The position numbers and the translations under genes were made by a program. From Nothophaeocryptopus gaeumannii (taxonomy: Eukaryota; Ascomycota; Dothideomycetes; Mycosphaerellales; Mycosphaerellaceae), in NCBI GenBank assembly GCA_031771865.1, contig JASISA010000040.1, positions 620,001-684,000 on the forward strand: a DNA stretch of 64,000 nt. Reading direction: 5' to 3'. The notes beneath the pieces are model-generated. The model saw only the letters and a program-made list of their open reading frames with translations. It searched no databases and was not told the DNA's origin. Position 1 is the stretch's first letter, and each line of letters opens with the position of its first letter. This document shows, piece by piece, positions 42,699-52,931 of this stretch.

Positions 42699-43574
42699 CT
42701 AGGAACTTTTACTCTTCAACAATTCGGCAATTTCCATGTGGTCATTCTCGACAGCAATCTGCCGCGGCGTGTGGTGCCTGTTCCCAGAAACTTCCTCAAC
42801 GTCAGCTCCAGCCGCCAGCAGCAACTTGATGACCTCCAGATGGCCATGCTCTGACGCTGTAGCTAGTGCAGTCCAGCCGTTGTAATGGCTTGCAGGAGCA
42901 TTTACATCGGCGCCGAGCTCTATCAACCGTCTGACGATGGCAACACTTCCCTTCGAAGATGCGGCTTGTATCGCAGTCGCGCCTCTATACTTCGAGATGG
43001 GCCCATTGACTTCTGCACCGGCGACAAGCAAGCGTTCGAAGATGATCTCATGCCCTCGTTCAGCTGCTCCCTGAAGTGGCGTCCGACCGAAATGATGAGC
43101 TATTGGAGCGCTCACGTCTGCGCCTCGAGCGAGAAGGGCCTCGACAATGATCATGCTGCCTCCCTCCGCTGCCGCTTGCAACGGTGTCCGACCCATATAT
43201 CGATGAGCTGGGAGATGTGCATCCGCGCCTGCTGCTAGCAGCCGATTTACAACATCCTCATATCCTCCACTTGCTGCATGCGCGAGAGCTGCTCTGCCGC
43301 CATTGTTGCCGCCGGCAGCATCTACATTTGCTCCACCAGCGAGCAATGCGTCGACCACCTCAGGATGACCTCTTGCTGCCGCTGCCTGGAGAGCCGTCTC
43401 TCCATAGAATCCATGCGGTAATTCGTTCGGATCTGTTCCATCTGCGAGGAGCTGCTTGACCACGGTAAGTTCGCCATTCCATGCTGCAAGCTGGAGAGGA
43501 GTCCACGCATCGCCCTCGTCTACCTCTTCTTCTTCGTCAAACGACTCCGTTCTTTGATGTGTTATTGATGCCAT
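42699..43574 (-). CDS. Ankyrin-repeat protein, 291 aa
   Basis: Single exon. After a short acidic start (SFDEEEEVDEGDAW) there are about eight ankyrin repeats, each with the TPLQ/ALxxAA...G...V...LL..GAD pattern: for example WTPLQLAAWNGE, ETALQAAAARGHPEVVDALL, RTPLQAAAEGGS and WTALATASEHGHLEVIKLLL. The repeats are nearly uniform, so the protein is just an ankyrin solenoid with no effector domain. Such proteins mediate protein-protein contacts. The partner is unknown. No signal peptide or membrane helix. A (CT)12 run lies just upstream of the start. Confidence 0.9.
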   Translation of the reverse strand: MASITHQRTESFDEEEEVDEGDAWTPLQLAAWNGELTVVKQLLADGTDPNELPHGFYGETALQAAAARGHPEVVDALLAGGANVDAAGGNNGGRAALAHAASGGYEDVVNRLLAAGADAHLPAHRYMGRTPLQAAAEGGSMIIVEALLARGADVSAPIAHHFGRTPLQGAAERGHEIIFERLLVAGAEVNGPISKYRGATAIQAASSKGSVAIVRRLIELGADVNAPASHYNGWTALATASEHGHLEVIKLLLAAGADVEEVSGNRHHTPRQIAVENDHMEIAELLKSKSS

Positions 43575-43587
43575 TACTTACACTACC

Positions 43588-43611
43588 CTCTCTCTCTCTC
43601 TCTCTCTCTCT
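43588..43611. repeat. (CT)12 microsatellite upstream of ankyrin gene
   Basis: Uninterrupted CT dinucleotides starting 14 bp upstream of the ankyrin start codon at 43574. On the coding strand this is a (GA) run in the 5' leader or core promoter. Confidence 0.9.
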
Positions 43612-43763
43612 TTGCAGCCTGCAGCTTCATCTTTTGATGTCTCTTCGACTACGGCACAGCTTGCTTACCAAATCGAAGCGGGGGTGCTTCTTCAGCAACA
43701 CAGCAATCAAAGCCACCCCCGATACCACCTGCAGCGTCTATGTTGCGGCCGACACACCCAATT

Positions 43764-44012
43764 CTACCGAGACCTTCCCGTGCCACCACAATCACCACAT
43801 GACAATCTCAATCCACTTCCTGAGCCATTGCAGTTTTCACAAGTCGACATACGAATTGATCTCCCACGCCCTCGACACTCTCCGCAATCGAGCTCCCCAG
43901 CCGCCGGACATTGCCTGCATCTGGATGACCTACGGATTCGTCCTGTTGAGTCGCAGTATGGACATGGCTTCGATACACCCCCTGAGCCGCTGCAGCGACG
44001 GCAGGCGGGCAT
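43764..44012 (-). CDS. Small CxxCxGxG (DnaJ-type zinc finger) protein
   Basis: An 82-aa frame from ATG 44012 made almost wholly of CxxC motifs: CRRCSGSGG, CPYCDSTGR, CRQC, CGECRGRGR, CENCNGSGSG and CGDCGGTGR. Six CxxC pairs with Gly-x-Gly tails match the cysteine-rich zinc-binding region of type I DnaJ chaperones, but no J-domain or substrate domain is encoded nearby, so this is a stand-alone zinc-ribbon-like protein. It could have further 5' exons, which I could not find. Role unknown; zinc-dependent chaperone or redox cofactor functions are guesses. Confidence 0.6.
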   Translation of the reverse strand: MPACRRCSGSGGVSKPCPYCDSTGRIRRSSRCRQCPAAGELDCGECRGRGRSIRMSTCENCNGSGSGLRLSCGDCGGTGRSR

Positions 44013-45384
44013 CGGTGTACGGGAAATGTCCTCAAATGCGCCGGGCTAGTCTGGTCTCCCAGCGGTTTGTTCGCGATTGCTTGGAGGTTATTCTCGTCTC
44101 CTTCCCTTCCCTTAGCGATTCCTCTGGTTGAAAGTGCTTCTTACTCTTACCTTCAGGAATGGCCCTGCAGCACCTGTGATCGGAGGCGAGATCTTTGATT
44201 AACTTGTGAGCTGGAGACTTTCTCTCCCATGCGATTCACATGTACATCGTCGAGTGAAGCTCTCAAGGGCTCTAGAACACCCTTATTCCTCTCGGGACTG
44301 TCCTCCGGAACATGGGAACAATCGCCAAACTCAATCCCAAGCGGCGATTGAACAACTGGCCAACGAGCGGAAGGCACATGCATAGAATAACGAGTCCCAT
44401 CCCAGCCGCCACGAGACATCTCTCTTCACTTCTCCAAAAATCGAAACGTTTATATTGTATACAGCCAAACAGCTTCGAGTTGTTTATCTATATCCACGTG
44501 TCACGAGGTGTGATCTGTCCCATTTATCTAGGAGCAACCTAGCTCGGGAAAGTTTACGGAGAGGGGAATTCCGACCAGGGAATGGTAATTGAGTTCGATA
44601 AGAAAAATATTCGGGTTGACAGCGACCGGTAGATGACGGCTCGGAGGGCGACTGCCGTATTTTATCTGAACGGGCCGATCGATACGCGAATTGATGAGTT
44701 GTTACTGCCGACGCCGCTTTTACGTGGAGCGACTCGGGGTTGTTTGCGAAGATCTGAATGACTCGTGATGCAAGAGACGATTCAAAAATCAAGAAGCGGT
44801 GTCGTTCTTAGTCTGCAGGCAGTCAAACGACACGATTATTCGCTCAGTCTTGAAAGGCTCCTAACATTGAGTTCTTAACCAGCAGATGCACGGAGGACTG
44901 ATATAGGTATCTGAGCCGATTTCAGAAAGTTTCCCTATTTGATCAGTGTTATTTGACTTTCAATCAACATTACAGCTCATAAACTTCGGTCAGATCGCAA
45001 GGAAACCATCCAGCAGTCCACATAAGCGTTCGCTGTCGAGCAAATTCATGCTCAACGAGATGTCTCAATCAAGGGAGTCAATAGAAGTTTCAACTCCCCA
45101 TGGGACCTCCGCACATCCAAGACAGAGGCAAGCAAAGACCTCCAACACATGCTCGGCATCTGATGTCCCAGCTCTGGAGAGCATTTAGGCGAAATGATAA
45201 GTTAGCCCCGGCTTTCTGGTTGGCTCCCACGCACCTCTGCGCCGACGACGAGCTCTCCACTCAGCCGGAAAAGCCAGTGGATACTTTTCCGTCCCACAAA
45301 CTCCGACATCGTTTACAACCACGCCCCTCACTTTAATGCTTGCAGGCAAGACATATACATAATATCATAGTACTTCAATTCAAG
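44013..45384. other. Intergenic region, no gene seen
   Basis: About 1.4 kb. Short frames (for example 44153-44419 minus, 44484-44792 minus) lack domains. The right end must contain the promoter of the A-T-R reductase gene. Confidence 0.45.
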
Positions 45385-48300
45385 ATGGCTGGAATTGATC
45401 TTTCTTTACCGACTTCACCACCAGACCACGACATGGCCACCCAAGCAGAAACTATAACAGCCCCACCCTCCGAACCCTCAACATTCACTTTCAAACTCCC
45501 CCATCACGATCCAAGCTATTTACCTATCCATCGCTTCATGACAATCGACGGCCTGCTCAAGTCCCACGCCTCCCAACCGGACCAATCCACACATCCTCTA
45601 ATCTGCTACCCTCGCCCCGGCACAGCATCCGACTATGAAGAATTCACCGGGTCTGACCTCGATCGCTTCACAGATGCCGCCGTTCAATATTACCTCTCCC
45701 AGGGCCTGGAGCCAGCGGATCCTGAGGCGGGGATAGCCCCCGTAGTGGCAATGCTAGCGCCAACGACCTTCGATTTCGTGGTTTCCATATTCGCATTGAA
45801 TCGCTTGGGTCTCACTGCGCTGTTCTTGAGTACGAGATTGACGGCACCAGCTTATGCGAGGTTATTGGAGATGGCGGATTGTAAGACGTTGATTGTTCCG
45901 GATACGGAGCAGTATGCGAAGATTGTGGAGGAGGTTGATGTGAGCAGACCTGGTTGTGTGTCGGTTCCGATATTGCAACGATCAGATTATCGGGATGTGC
46001 AAGTGGCGGAAGGGAAGGAAATGTGGAAGCGTCCCGGCAATGTTAATTTGGCGAAGGAGGGAAAGAAAATAGCTTGGATCTTGCATTCTTCTGGGAGTAC
46101 GGGCTTTCCGAAACCGATCTTCTTGAGTAATTTAGCCTGTCTAGCGAATTTTCGAAAGTCGTTTGGATTGCGGGCGTTTTGCGTCAGCCCGCTGTTCCAT
46201 TCGTATGGGCTGATGGAATTGGGGAGAGCATTCTATACTCGAGCGCCGATGTACCTGGGAAACCATTCCCTGCCGGTGACGAGCCAGAATCTTGTGGTGG
46301 CGATGGAGGTGGCGAAACCGCAGCAGGTCAGTGCGGTTCCGTATGTCCTACAATTGCTGGCAGAGAAGCCTGAAGGCGTACGAGCACTGGCGCGAGCGAA
46401 GCTGGTTCTTTTCGCTGGGTCTTCCTGTCCGGATGAGCTGGGTGATCGATTGGTGGCCAACGGTGTCAACCTCGTGGCCAACTACGGAAGCACAGAGATT
46501 GGCCAGATCATGACTTCGTTTCGTCCCCAAGGCGATACCGAATGGCAATACATGCGGCTCCTCCGGCCCGCAGCGGACTTCACGCTGATGGACGAGATCG
46601 CACCGTGGGTGTTTGAATGCGTGGGGCTCGATGGATTGCCATCAAAAGGTCCTAGTAACAGCAAACCGCCGTATAGCGCGAAAAACCCAGAGAACAGCTT
46701 CAGAACGTCAGACTTGTTTACGAGACATCCGGATCCGAAGAAGTCGAATTATTACAAGTACCTCTCGCGACTAGACGATCGACTGACGTTGGTGAATGGA
46801 GAGAAGGTGCTTCCAATTCCAATTGAAGGCGCAATAAGACAAGACGATATGGTGCGAGAAGCTGTGGTGTTTGGATTCCAGCGAACAATTCCAGGGGCGC
46901 TGATCTTCCGATCGAACGAGAAAGGGCTGGATTTATCTGACGAAGAGTTTCTCGAAGCAGTCTGGCCATCATTGGAAGCAGCCAACCTCCAAGCAGAAAC
47001 ATTTAGTAGAGTACCTAGGGAGCTAGTGGTCGTGAAAGGCGCTGATGTGACATATCCTCGGACGGACAAAGGAACCTTCATTCGAGCACAGGTGTATCAG
47101 CAGTTTGCTGAAGACATCAGCAATGCATACGATGCTTACGAGAAAGGCAGCTCGAAGCAAGAGGGAGGGCTGCAGCTAGATGTCGCCGACCTGGAACAGT
47201 GGCTTCTGTCGAAATTTCGTGATGAGCTTCGGATTGACCTGCCGAGCGTCGACAGCGACATCTTCTCTGCTGGAGTGGATAGCTTACAGACCACGAGACT
47301 TTGGCGTAGTATCAAAAAGGAACTTGATCTCGGAGATGGCGGCATCACCATGTCGCAAAACATCGTCTTCGACAAAGGTACCATCCGGCAACTTGCGCAG
47401 CATCTCTTCTCACTTCGGACAGGAGCGACGGCTACTGAGGGCGAAGACGAACTGGCTGTAATGCAGGAATTGATCGATCGGTATTCGAACTTCAAGATTC
47501 ACTTCCCAACGAGGACAGAACAGCCAAAATCACGTGTCGTGCTCGTTACAGGCGCGACAGGCAACCTCGGAGCCTTTATCATCCAAGAGCTGGCTAAGAA
47601 GCAGGAAATATCAGAAGTGTGGGCTCTTGTCCGAGCGCCAGGTCAAGCCGCGGCCGGAGCAAGGCTTATGCAAGCGTTGTCGTCTCGTCAAATCCTACTG
47701 TCAGATGCCGAGCTCGCCAAGGTGCATGCAGTGCCATCAGATCTCAGCCAGTACAATCTCGGGTTGCATTCAAAAGACCTAGAGCATCTTCTCGACTCGC
47801 TGACTTGTGTGGTGCACTCTGCCTGGGCGGTGAATTTCAATCTCGGCGTTCGGTCTTTCGAAATGCATCATATTCGAGGAACACATAACCTGATCAATTT
47901 GTGTCTCAGGAGTCACTTGCCACAGCCAGCAAGCTTCTTCTTCTGCAGCTCGATCTCTGCGGGATCTGGCACACCAAAGCCCGCGAAGATTGCTGAGGGT
48001 CCCATCTTTGACCTCTCGCACGCGCAGAAAATGGGCTACGGTCGGAGCAAGCTGGTCACTGAGCACATCACCCGCAATGCAATGCTCAAGACTGGTATGA
48101 ATGCGCGCGTGCTACGGATTGGACAGCTGAGCGGCGACGCTGGAAGTGCAGATTGGAACGAGACTGAGGCAGTTGCTCTCATGTTCCGAAGTGCCCTCTC
48201 AACGGGAGCATTGCCAGATCTGGACGAGAAGCCCAGTTGGCTGCCAGTCGACCGATGTGCTAAGGCCATCGTTGAGCTGTCGCTGCCTTCACAACCACAG

Positions 48301-48678
48301 AAGGAGATCGACTTGGTGTATCATCTCTTGAACCCAGTCAATTTCAGCTGGAAGTCCGACGTGCTCCCGATGCTCAAGCAACATCCGGCGATGCCAAAGT
48401 TTGAAATCGTCAGCCCAAGTGAATGGCTCGAGCGTCTGGCGAACAGTGATCGAGATGTGGAGAAGAACCCGAGCAGCAAATTGCTCGACTTCTGGAGAGG
48501 AAAATACGGAAACGCTCCTTCAGCTGTGAAGGATCAAGATGAGGAGCCGGCAGGATTGGCGTTTGAAACGAAGAGGACAGTTACAGACGCTCCAGCGCTG
48601 GCACAGACGACGGATCCAGTGAGCGAAGGCCTCGTGGCTCGGTATATTGATGTCTGGATGAGCAAGTGGCGAGTATGA
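45385..48678 (+). CDS. NRPS-like enzyme, adenylation-thiolation-reductase (A-T-R)
   Basis: Single exon, 1,097 aa, start MAGIDLSLPTSPP. The adenylation domain (about 50-530) has the A3 motif LHSSGSTGFPKP, A5 YGSTEIGQ, and A7/A8 region YLSRLDDRLTLVNGEKVLP. The thiolation domain (about 615-690) carries the phosphopantetheine serine in DIFSAGVDSLQ. The thioester-reductase domain (about 725-1060) has the NADPH motif VLVTGATGNLGAF and the YGRSK catalytic pair. There is no condensation domain. Such enzymes activate a carboxylic or amino acid as AMP-ester, load it on the carrier arm and release it as an aldehyde or alcohol. The substrate cannot be read by eye. No biosynthetic cluster surrounds it: neighbours are housekeeping genes. 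Confidence 0.93.
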   Translation: MAGIDLSLPTSPPDHDMATQAETITAPPSEPSTFTFKLPHHDPSYLPIHRFMTIDGLLKSHASQPDQSTHPLICYPRPGTASDYEEFTGSDLDRFTDAAVQYYLSQGLEPADPEAGIAPVVAMLAPTTFDFVVSIFALNRLGLTALFLSTRLTAPAYARLLEMADCKTLIVPDTEQYAKIVEEVDVSRPGCVSVPILQRSDYRDVQVAEGKEMWKRPGNVNLAKEGKKIAWILHSSGSTGFPKPIFLSNLACLANFRKSFGLRAFCVSPLFHSYGLMELGRAFYTRAPMYLGNHSLPVTSQNLVVAMEVAKPQQVSAVPYVLQLLAEKPEGVRALARAKLVLFAGSSCPDELGDRLVANGVNLVANYGSTEIGQIMTSFRPQGDTEWQYMRLLRPAADFTLMDEIAPWVFECVGLDGLPSKGPSNSKPPYSAKNPENSFRTSDLFTRHPDPKKSNYYKYLSRLDDRLTLVNGEKVLPIPIEGAIRQDDMVREAVVFGFQRTIPGALIFRSNEKGLDLSDEEFLEAVWPSLEAANLQAETFSRVPRELVVVKGADVTYPRTDKGTFIRAQVYQQFAEDISNAYDAYEKGSSKQEGGLQLDVADLEQWLLSKFRDELRIDLPSVDSDIFSAGVDSLQTTRLWRSIKKELDLGDGGITMSQNIVFDKGTIRQLAQHLFSLRTGATATEGEDELAVMQELIDRYSNFKIHFPTRTEQPKSRVVLVTGATGNLGAFIIQELAKKQEISEVWALVRAPGQAAAGARLMQALSSRQILLSDAELAKVHAVPSDLSQYNLGLHSKDLEHLLDSLTCVVHSAWAVNFNLGVRSFEMHHIRGTHNLINLCLRSHLPQPASFFFCSSISAGSGTPKPAKIAEGPIFDLSHAQKMGYGRSKLVTEHITRNAMLKTGMNARVLRIGQLSGDAGSADWNETEAVALMFRSALSTGALPDLDEKPSWLPVDRCAKAIVELSLPSQPQKEIDLVYHLLNPVNFSWKSDVLPMLKQHPAMPKFEIVSPSEWLERLANSDRDVEKNPSSKLLDFWRGKYGNAPSAVKDQDEEPAGLAFETKRTVTDAPALAQTTDPVSEGLVARYIDVWMSKWRV

Positions 48679-49058
48679 TGCATTAATTATGTATGCATTG
48701 TTGATCGTTGGGCGTAACGGTGCATGGGCAGCATTCTGATGATACTGAGACCTGTTACAGCGTTCACTAGATGCCAAAAATCGGAGAAGTTAGAGAAGAC
48801 GATGCATGGTGGTGAGGCGGGGTATTGACTGGCTTCTCCTGCTCAAGTTCGTCTTCGAGACTCTCAGTACAACGCGTGTTATGCACCTTGTGTTATGCAC
48901 CCTGTGGAGTAGTGACTGTGCATCAGTCGTGAAGCGCTGCGTCTGTCGTGTGACGGACGTGCCAAGCTGGCTCGCCGCAAATGGAGCTGCGACGGTAGTC
49001 CCGGGTTTGAATTAACAGCCTTAGATCAAAGGTGAGAGTTTGCAGCAACGTTCGGATT
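48679..49058. other. Convergent 3' intergenic region
   Basis: 380 bp between the ends of the A-T-R gene (plus) and TIP41 (minus); nothing found in it. Confidence 0.5.
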
Positions 49059-49856
49059 TCAAGGTATCTCGAAGATGTCTGTCGTGTCTTCGATGGTCGG
49101 CAAAATCTGCGCTAGCTTGTTGACATCATGGAATGACTCTGGCGCATTTTCTCCCCTCGCTTTGAATTTCGTCTGCACCAAGTCGTAGGCTTCTTCTTTG
49201 GACGTGTACTGTCGTATGACTTTGTGGGTTGAATGCTCCACGTAGACTCTGGTGTCTCGTATCCGAATGATAACGCCGTCAAGTCTGAGGAAGAAGCGAC
49301 TGAGTAGCAGCAGCCTTTCGGGCATCATCCTGACTTTGATGTTCACTAAAGCGATCCCGTTGTCTGCCAGCTCGTCCTCATAAAGATCCACAGCGTCGAA
49401 GAATTGGATAGGGTCTTGGCGAGCCAGCAGATCTGTTCGCACGGGGTCTTTGGACTGTGTGCTTTGCTTCCAGTCTCCCTCGACACCATTGCTCTCTGTT
49501 GTGCCTTTGTATTCTGTGCTGTAGCTCCAGTCAAATGGCTTTACGACTTGCTTGACCTCCTCTTGATGCGATCGCTCCTTCTTCCACTCTTCTGCGACTG
49601 CTACTTGCAGCATGCCTTCCTCCGTCTTGCTCACACGATCAAGCGCGTCGTGGGCGTTGAAGGAAAGCGTCCATCCGGTCTTGACGTGCGCCACTGAAAC
49701 AAGATTGTCGCCAAATATCATCTCTGGAATGGGGATTCCAATGTCGTTGGAGAGCTCCTCAATCGGCTCGGCTTTGAGGATCGGCGCTTTTCGGGTCGTA
49801 ATTTTCCAAACTCCATTGTTGGATGTATGGCTGAAAGTGCCGTATGTCTGCGCCAT
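49059..49856 (-). CDS. TIP41: TIP41-like protein (PP2A/TOR signalling)
   Basis: Single exon, 265 aa. Diagnostic TIP41/TIPRL motifs occur in order: VWKITTRKAPI, PEMIFGDNLVSV, FNAHDALDRV, PFDWSYSTEYKG, the strongly conserved DAVDLYEDELADNG and VRMMPERLLLLSRFFLRLDGVIIRIRDTRV-like core (positions about 178-210). The protein binds PP2A-family catalytic subunits and Tap42/alpha4, setting the output of TORC1 toward nitrogen-regulated genes. Cytosolic. The length equals that of other fungal copies. It is divergent from the Aurora kinase gene with about 300 bp between start codons. Confidence 0.95.
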   Translation of the reverse strand: MAQTYGTFSHTSNNGVWKITTRKAPILKAEPIEELSNDIGIPIPEMIFGDNLVSVAHVKTGWTLSFNAHDALDRVSKTEEGMLQVAVAEEWKKERSHQEEVKQVVKPFDWSYSTEYKGTTESNGVEGDWKQSTQSKDPVRTDLLARQDPIQFFDAVDLYEDELADNGIALVNIKVRMMPERLLLLSRFFLRLDGVIIRIRDTRVYVEHSTHKVIRQYTSKEEAYDLVQTKFKARGENAPESFHDVNKLAQILPTIEDTTDIFEIP

Positions 49857-50157
49857 TGTGTACTATGCAGATGAGCAGTGATTGAATGTCTACCAGCTTG
49901 ATCTCTTCATCGCAGAGCTGGTGGTCTTGGCGCTGCTGTCGGAGTTGGCGAGCTTCGAATGCCGACCGTGGAGCAAAGCAAAGCTGCCTAGCAACCGTTG
50001 CGGGGGGACTATTTACAGCTCGGTACGAATGAACTGCACTCAATTCGACGACACCTGAAGTACTCTTGTACATGCCCTGCACACTACCAGCAACACTGTC
50101 ACTTGAAAGCGTGTAGACGTTCGCATCTGCATTCATTGACAGCATACGACACTCAAC
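49857..50157. promoter_or_regulatory. Short bidirectional promoter between TIP41 and Aurora kinase
   Basis: The two start codons are 301 bp apart on opposite strands, so both promoters must share this interval. I see no clear TATA box; there are pyrimidine-rich runs near both genes. Shared control is inference from spacing only. Confidence 0.4.
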
Positions 50158-51394
50158 ATGGCCGACATCACCAACCTGGAGAAACGATTCGAGGCCGTCT
50201 CCGTCAACGAGGAGAACCAGGATCCAAATGCCTACAAGCACAAGTCGAAGGTATTTCTCGCCATGTCGCTGAAATCAGGCGCCAGTATCACTGACTTGTC
50301 GAAAGACTTCACTCAGCACCACCCTCTCCATGTCAAATCTCGGCGCCGCAGCGCAAAGTCGCATGAAACTACCACTCCAGAAGCTGCAGGCCAACTCAGC
50401 AGGCCAGAAGCCGACTGTTGCCCCCGCACTCACCAAAATCACTCTTCCTTCGCAAGCCGCCCAACGACCGTCCGCCGAAGCACGTATCTCAGATCCCGAG
50501 CCGCGAAAAGAGACAGAAGAAGAGAAGCAGAAGCCCAAGCAGTTTCACTTGGGCATGTTCGAGATTGGAAAGCCTTTGGGCAAGGGCAAGTTTGGCCGTG
50601 TATACTTGGCCCGTGAGCGAAGTACCGGCTTCGTCTGTGCCCTCAAAGTCCTACACAAATCCGAGTTGCAACAAGGTAAAGTCGAGAAGCAAGTTCGACG
50701 AGAGATCGAGATCCAGTCAAACCTCGCCCACCCGAATATTCTCAAGCTTTACGGCCACTTCCACGACACGAAGCGTATATTCCTCATCCTGGAATTTGCT
50801 GGCAAGGGCGAGCTGTACAAGCACCTTCGCAAAGCCCAGCGATTTCCAGAATGGCAGGCAGCTCAGTACATCGCGCAAATGGCAAGCGCACTCAAGTACC
50901 TCCACAAGAAGAATGTCATGCACAGAGACATAAAGCCAGAAAATATCCTCGTGGGCCTGCACGGCGAGATCAAGATCTCTGATTTTGGATGGAGTGTGCA
51001 CGCTCCGAACAATCGGCGAAACACTATGTGTGGTACCCTGGATTACCTCCCACCAGAGATGATCAAGCCTGGCCGAGAAGAGAACTGGTACAGCGAGAAG
51101 GTCGATCTTTGGAGTTTGGGCGTTTTGACATACGAATTCCTGGTCGGCGAGGCGCCGTTCGAGGATACGCCGGTTATGACCCAACGGAGAATCGCAAGAG
51201 GAGAGATGACGATCCCGCCGTTCGTCAGCGCCGAGGCTCGGGATCTCATCAAGAGACTGCTGGTGCTGGATCCGGAAAAGCGGCTGAGTCTGGAGGAGGT
51301 CGAAGTTCACCCGTGGATTATTAAACACTGTGTGAAGGGCGAGCGTCACTACCAGCGGACAAGCGGACAGGGCAAAGATAAGAGCAGCCAATGA
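50158..51394 (+). CDS. ARK1: Aurora-type serine/threonine kinase (Ipl1/Ark1)
   Basis: Exons 50158-50250 and 50306-51394, giving 393 aa; the intron (GTATTT...AAAG) joins MADITNLEKRFEAVSVNEEN to a Ser/Gln-rich linker. The kinase domain starts near residue 125: P-loop GKPLGKGKFGRVYLA, ATP lysine in ALKVLHKSE, catalytic loop HRDIKPEN, magnesium loop DFGWSVHAP. The activation segment NTMCGTLDYLPPEM is the Aurora signature. C-lobe ends KRLSLEEVEVHPWI. It acts in the chromosomal passenger complex with INCENP/Sli15 and survivin/Bir1 to correct kinetochore attachments and drive cytokinesis. Filamentous fungi usually have a single Aurora, so this is likely essential. Confidence 0.95.
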
Positions 51395-51795
51395 CCTTGA
51401 TATGGAGGATGGGTTGATTTTGTGGACGAAAGCATGAGGCTCGTACTTCTTTTGAGCAGCAAGACGGCGTTCGCGATGGGACTAGCAGAGCATTAGCATG
51501 GAGTTGGGAGAAATTATGGCCATCATTTAGGGCCTTGTATGTGGTAGTCGCATCATGAGAAGATCAAGTAAGCTCTGTTTTCTTCTTTTCACTCGTCCCA
51601 TAGTGCATTCGAAAAGCATGGACTCGCCATCCAACTTTCATATGCAACCATTGAGAAAATGCCGAGAATTCCCCGGAATCCGAAGTGAATTGAAGCCGCG
51701 GAAGTCATCTTCAACTCCATCTCTTCGATCAGCGTTCGACTAGCCATCACACACAACACACGCCTAACTCAGCCCTTCCACTGCATCCACTCGCC

Positions 51796-52506
51796 ATGGC
51801 CGAGCCATCGAAAGCTCCGCCCACCACCGCCTCCTCCGCTTCTGAAGACAATGCAACCTATCTGACCTGGTCCAACTTCTTCTCTATTCTCACCAATTCG
51901 GCTCCCAAACCAACCCGCGAAGCCTACTTCCGCGAACGCGACATCCTCAATGAGAAGAGCGATTGCGAGCGCTGCGAATCCGATGTGCAATGGCTTCTCA
52001 AAGCCTCCCCCATTATCACTTTTTTAAAGCACAATATCGACCTCCTCGGCGCTGCGGATGGATCAGCGACCATCGGACCGCAAAATGTGCGGTGTAGAAG
52101 ATGCGATACACATCAGTCGGGAGGATTTGATAGTCAATATGGGATATTACTGTGTGCGAATCATTTAAGAGGGAGGGGACATTTGGAAGATACGTTGGCG
52201 CATGAGATGGTGCATGCGTACGATCATTTGCGTTTTAAACTTGATCCGTTGGATTTGAGACATGCGGCTTGTATGGAGATAAGAGCGAGTATGTTGAGCG
52301 GGGAGTGTCGGTTTACGAGGGAATTTTTCACACGGGGGCAGTGGAGTGTGACGCAGCAGTTGCAGGAATGTGTGAGGAGACGGGCAGCTTTGTCTGTGGC
52401 GCAGAGGCCGGCTTGCAAGGATGATGTGCATGCGGCGAGAGTGGTGAATGAGGTATGGGGGAGTTGTTTTGGGGATACGAGGCCGTTTGATGAGATCTAT
52501 AAGTGA
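51796..52506 (+). CDS. ATP23: Mitochondrial inner membrane protease ATP23
   Basis: Single exon, 236 aa. The metalloprotease site is LAHEMVHAYDHLRF (HExxH with a following His/Asp). Many cysteines lie at family positions (DCERCESDVQWLL, VRCRRCDTHQSGGF, LLCANHL, RHAACMEIRASMLSGECR), as in ATP23 imported by the Mia40 disulfide relay into the intermembrane space. No N-terminal presequence, also typical. It processes the Atp6 precursor and helps assemble the F1Fo-ATP synthase. The length matches the fungal family. Codon choice changes from C-rich in the first third to more even later. Confidence 0.94.
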   Translation: MAEPSKAPPTTASSASEDNATYLTWSNFFSILTNSAPKPTREAYFRERDILNEKSDCERCESDVQWLLKASPIITFLKHNIDLLGAADGSATIGPQNVRCRRCDTHQSGGFDSQYGILLCANHLRGRGHLEDTLAHEMVHAYDHLRFKLDPLDLRHAACMEIRASMLSGECRFTREFFTRGQWSVTQQLQECVRRRAALSVAQRPACKDDVHAARVVNEVWGSCFGDTRPFDEIYK

Positions 52507-52931
52507 GAAGAGCAGGAGGGGAAAAACACAGGAAAGTTGAACGGATGCTGGATTGAGGAGCAGATGATATGCCATGTTAGGACCTTATCTAGGCGCAGCT
52601 AAGATTGAAAGAGACGCGGACAACCAGGAGCATCAGCCGGATGGTCGTGATCATGCAGACGCCGCAACGTCCTGGTCACGACTTTCGCATTCACGACAAC
52701 ATCTCAACATGACTCTCGACATACATGATTCACTTCAGCCAAACGCATGTGAAAGTCGTTTGCATAGAAATGGGCTGGCAATAATCTGCGACTTATGATG
52801 CTTTGTGTAACACTCAATCACGATGACGACACTCTTAGCAAACGCAACAGTCCCTTCCTTCTACTGGACTGATGCAGGTCTTTTCATTCGACTTCTATCT
52901 TCGTGCTTTGCACTTCAACACCCGACGCATC

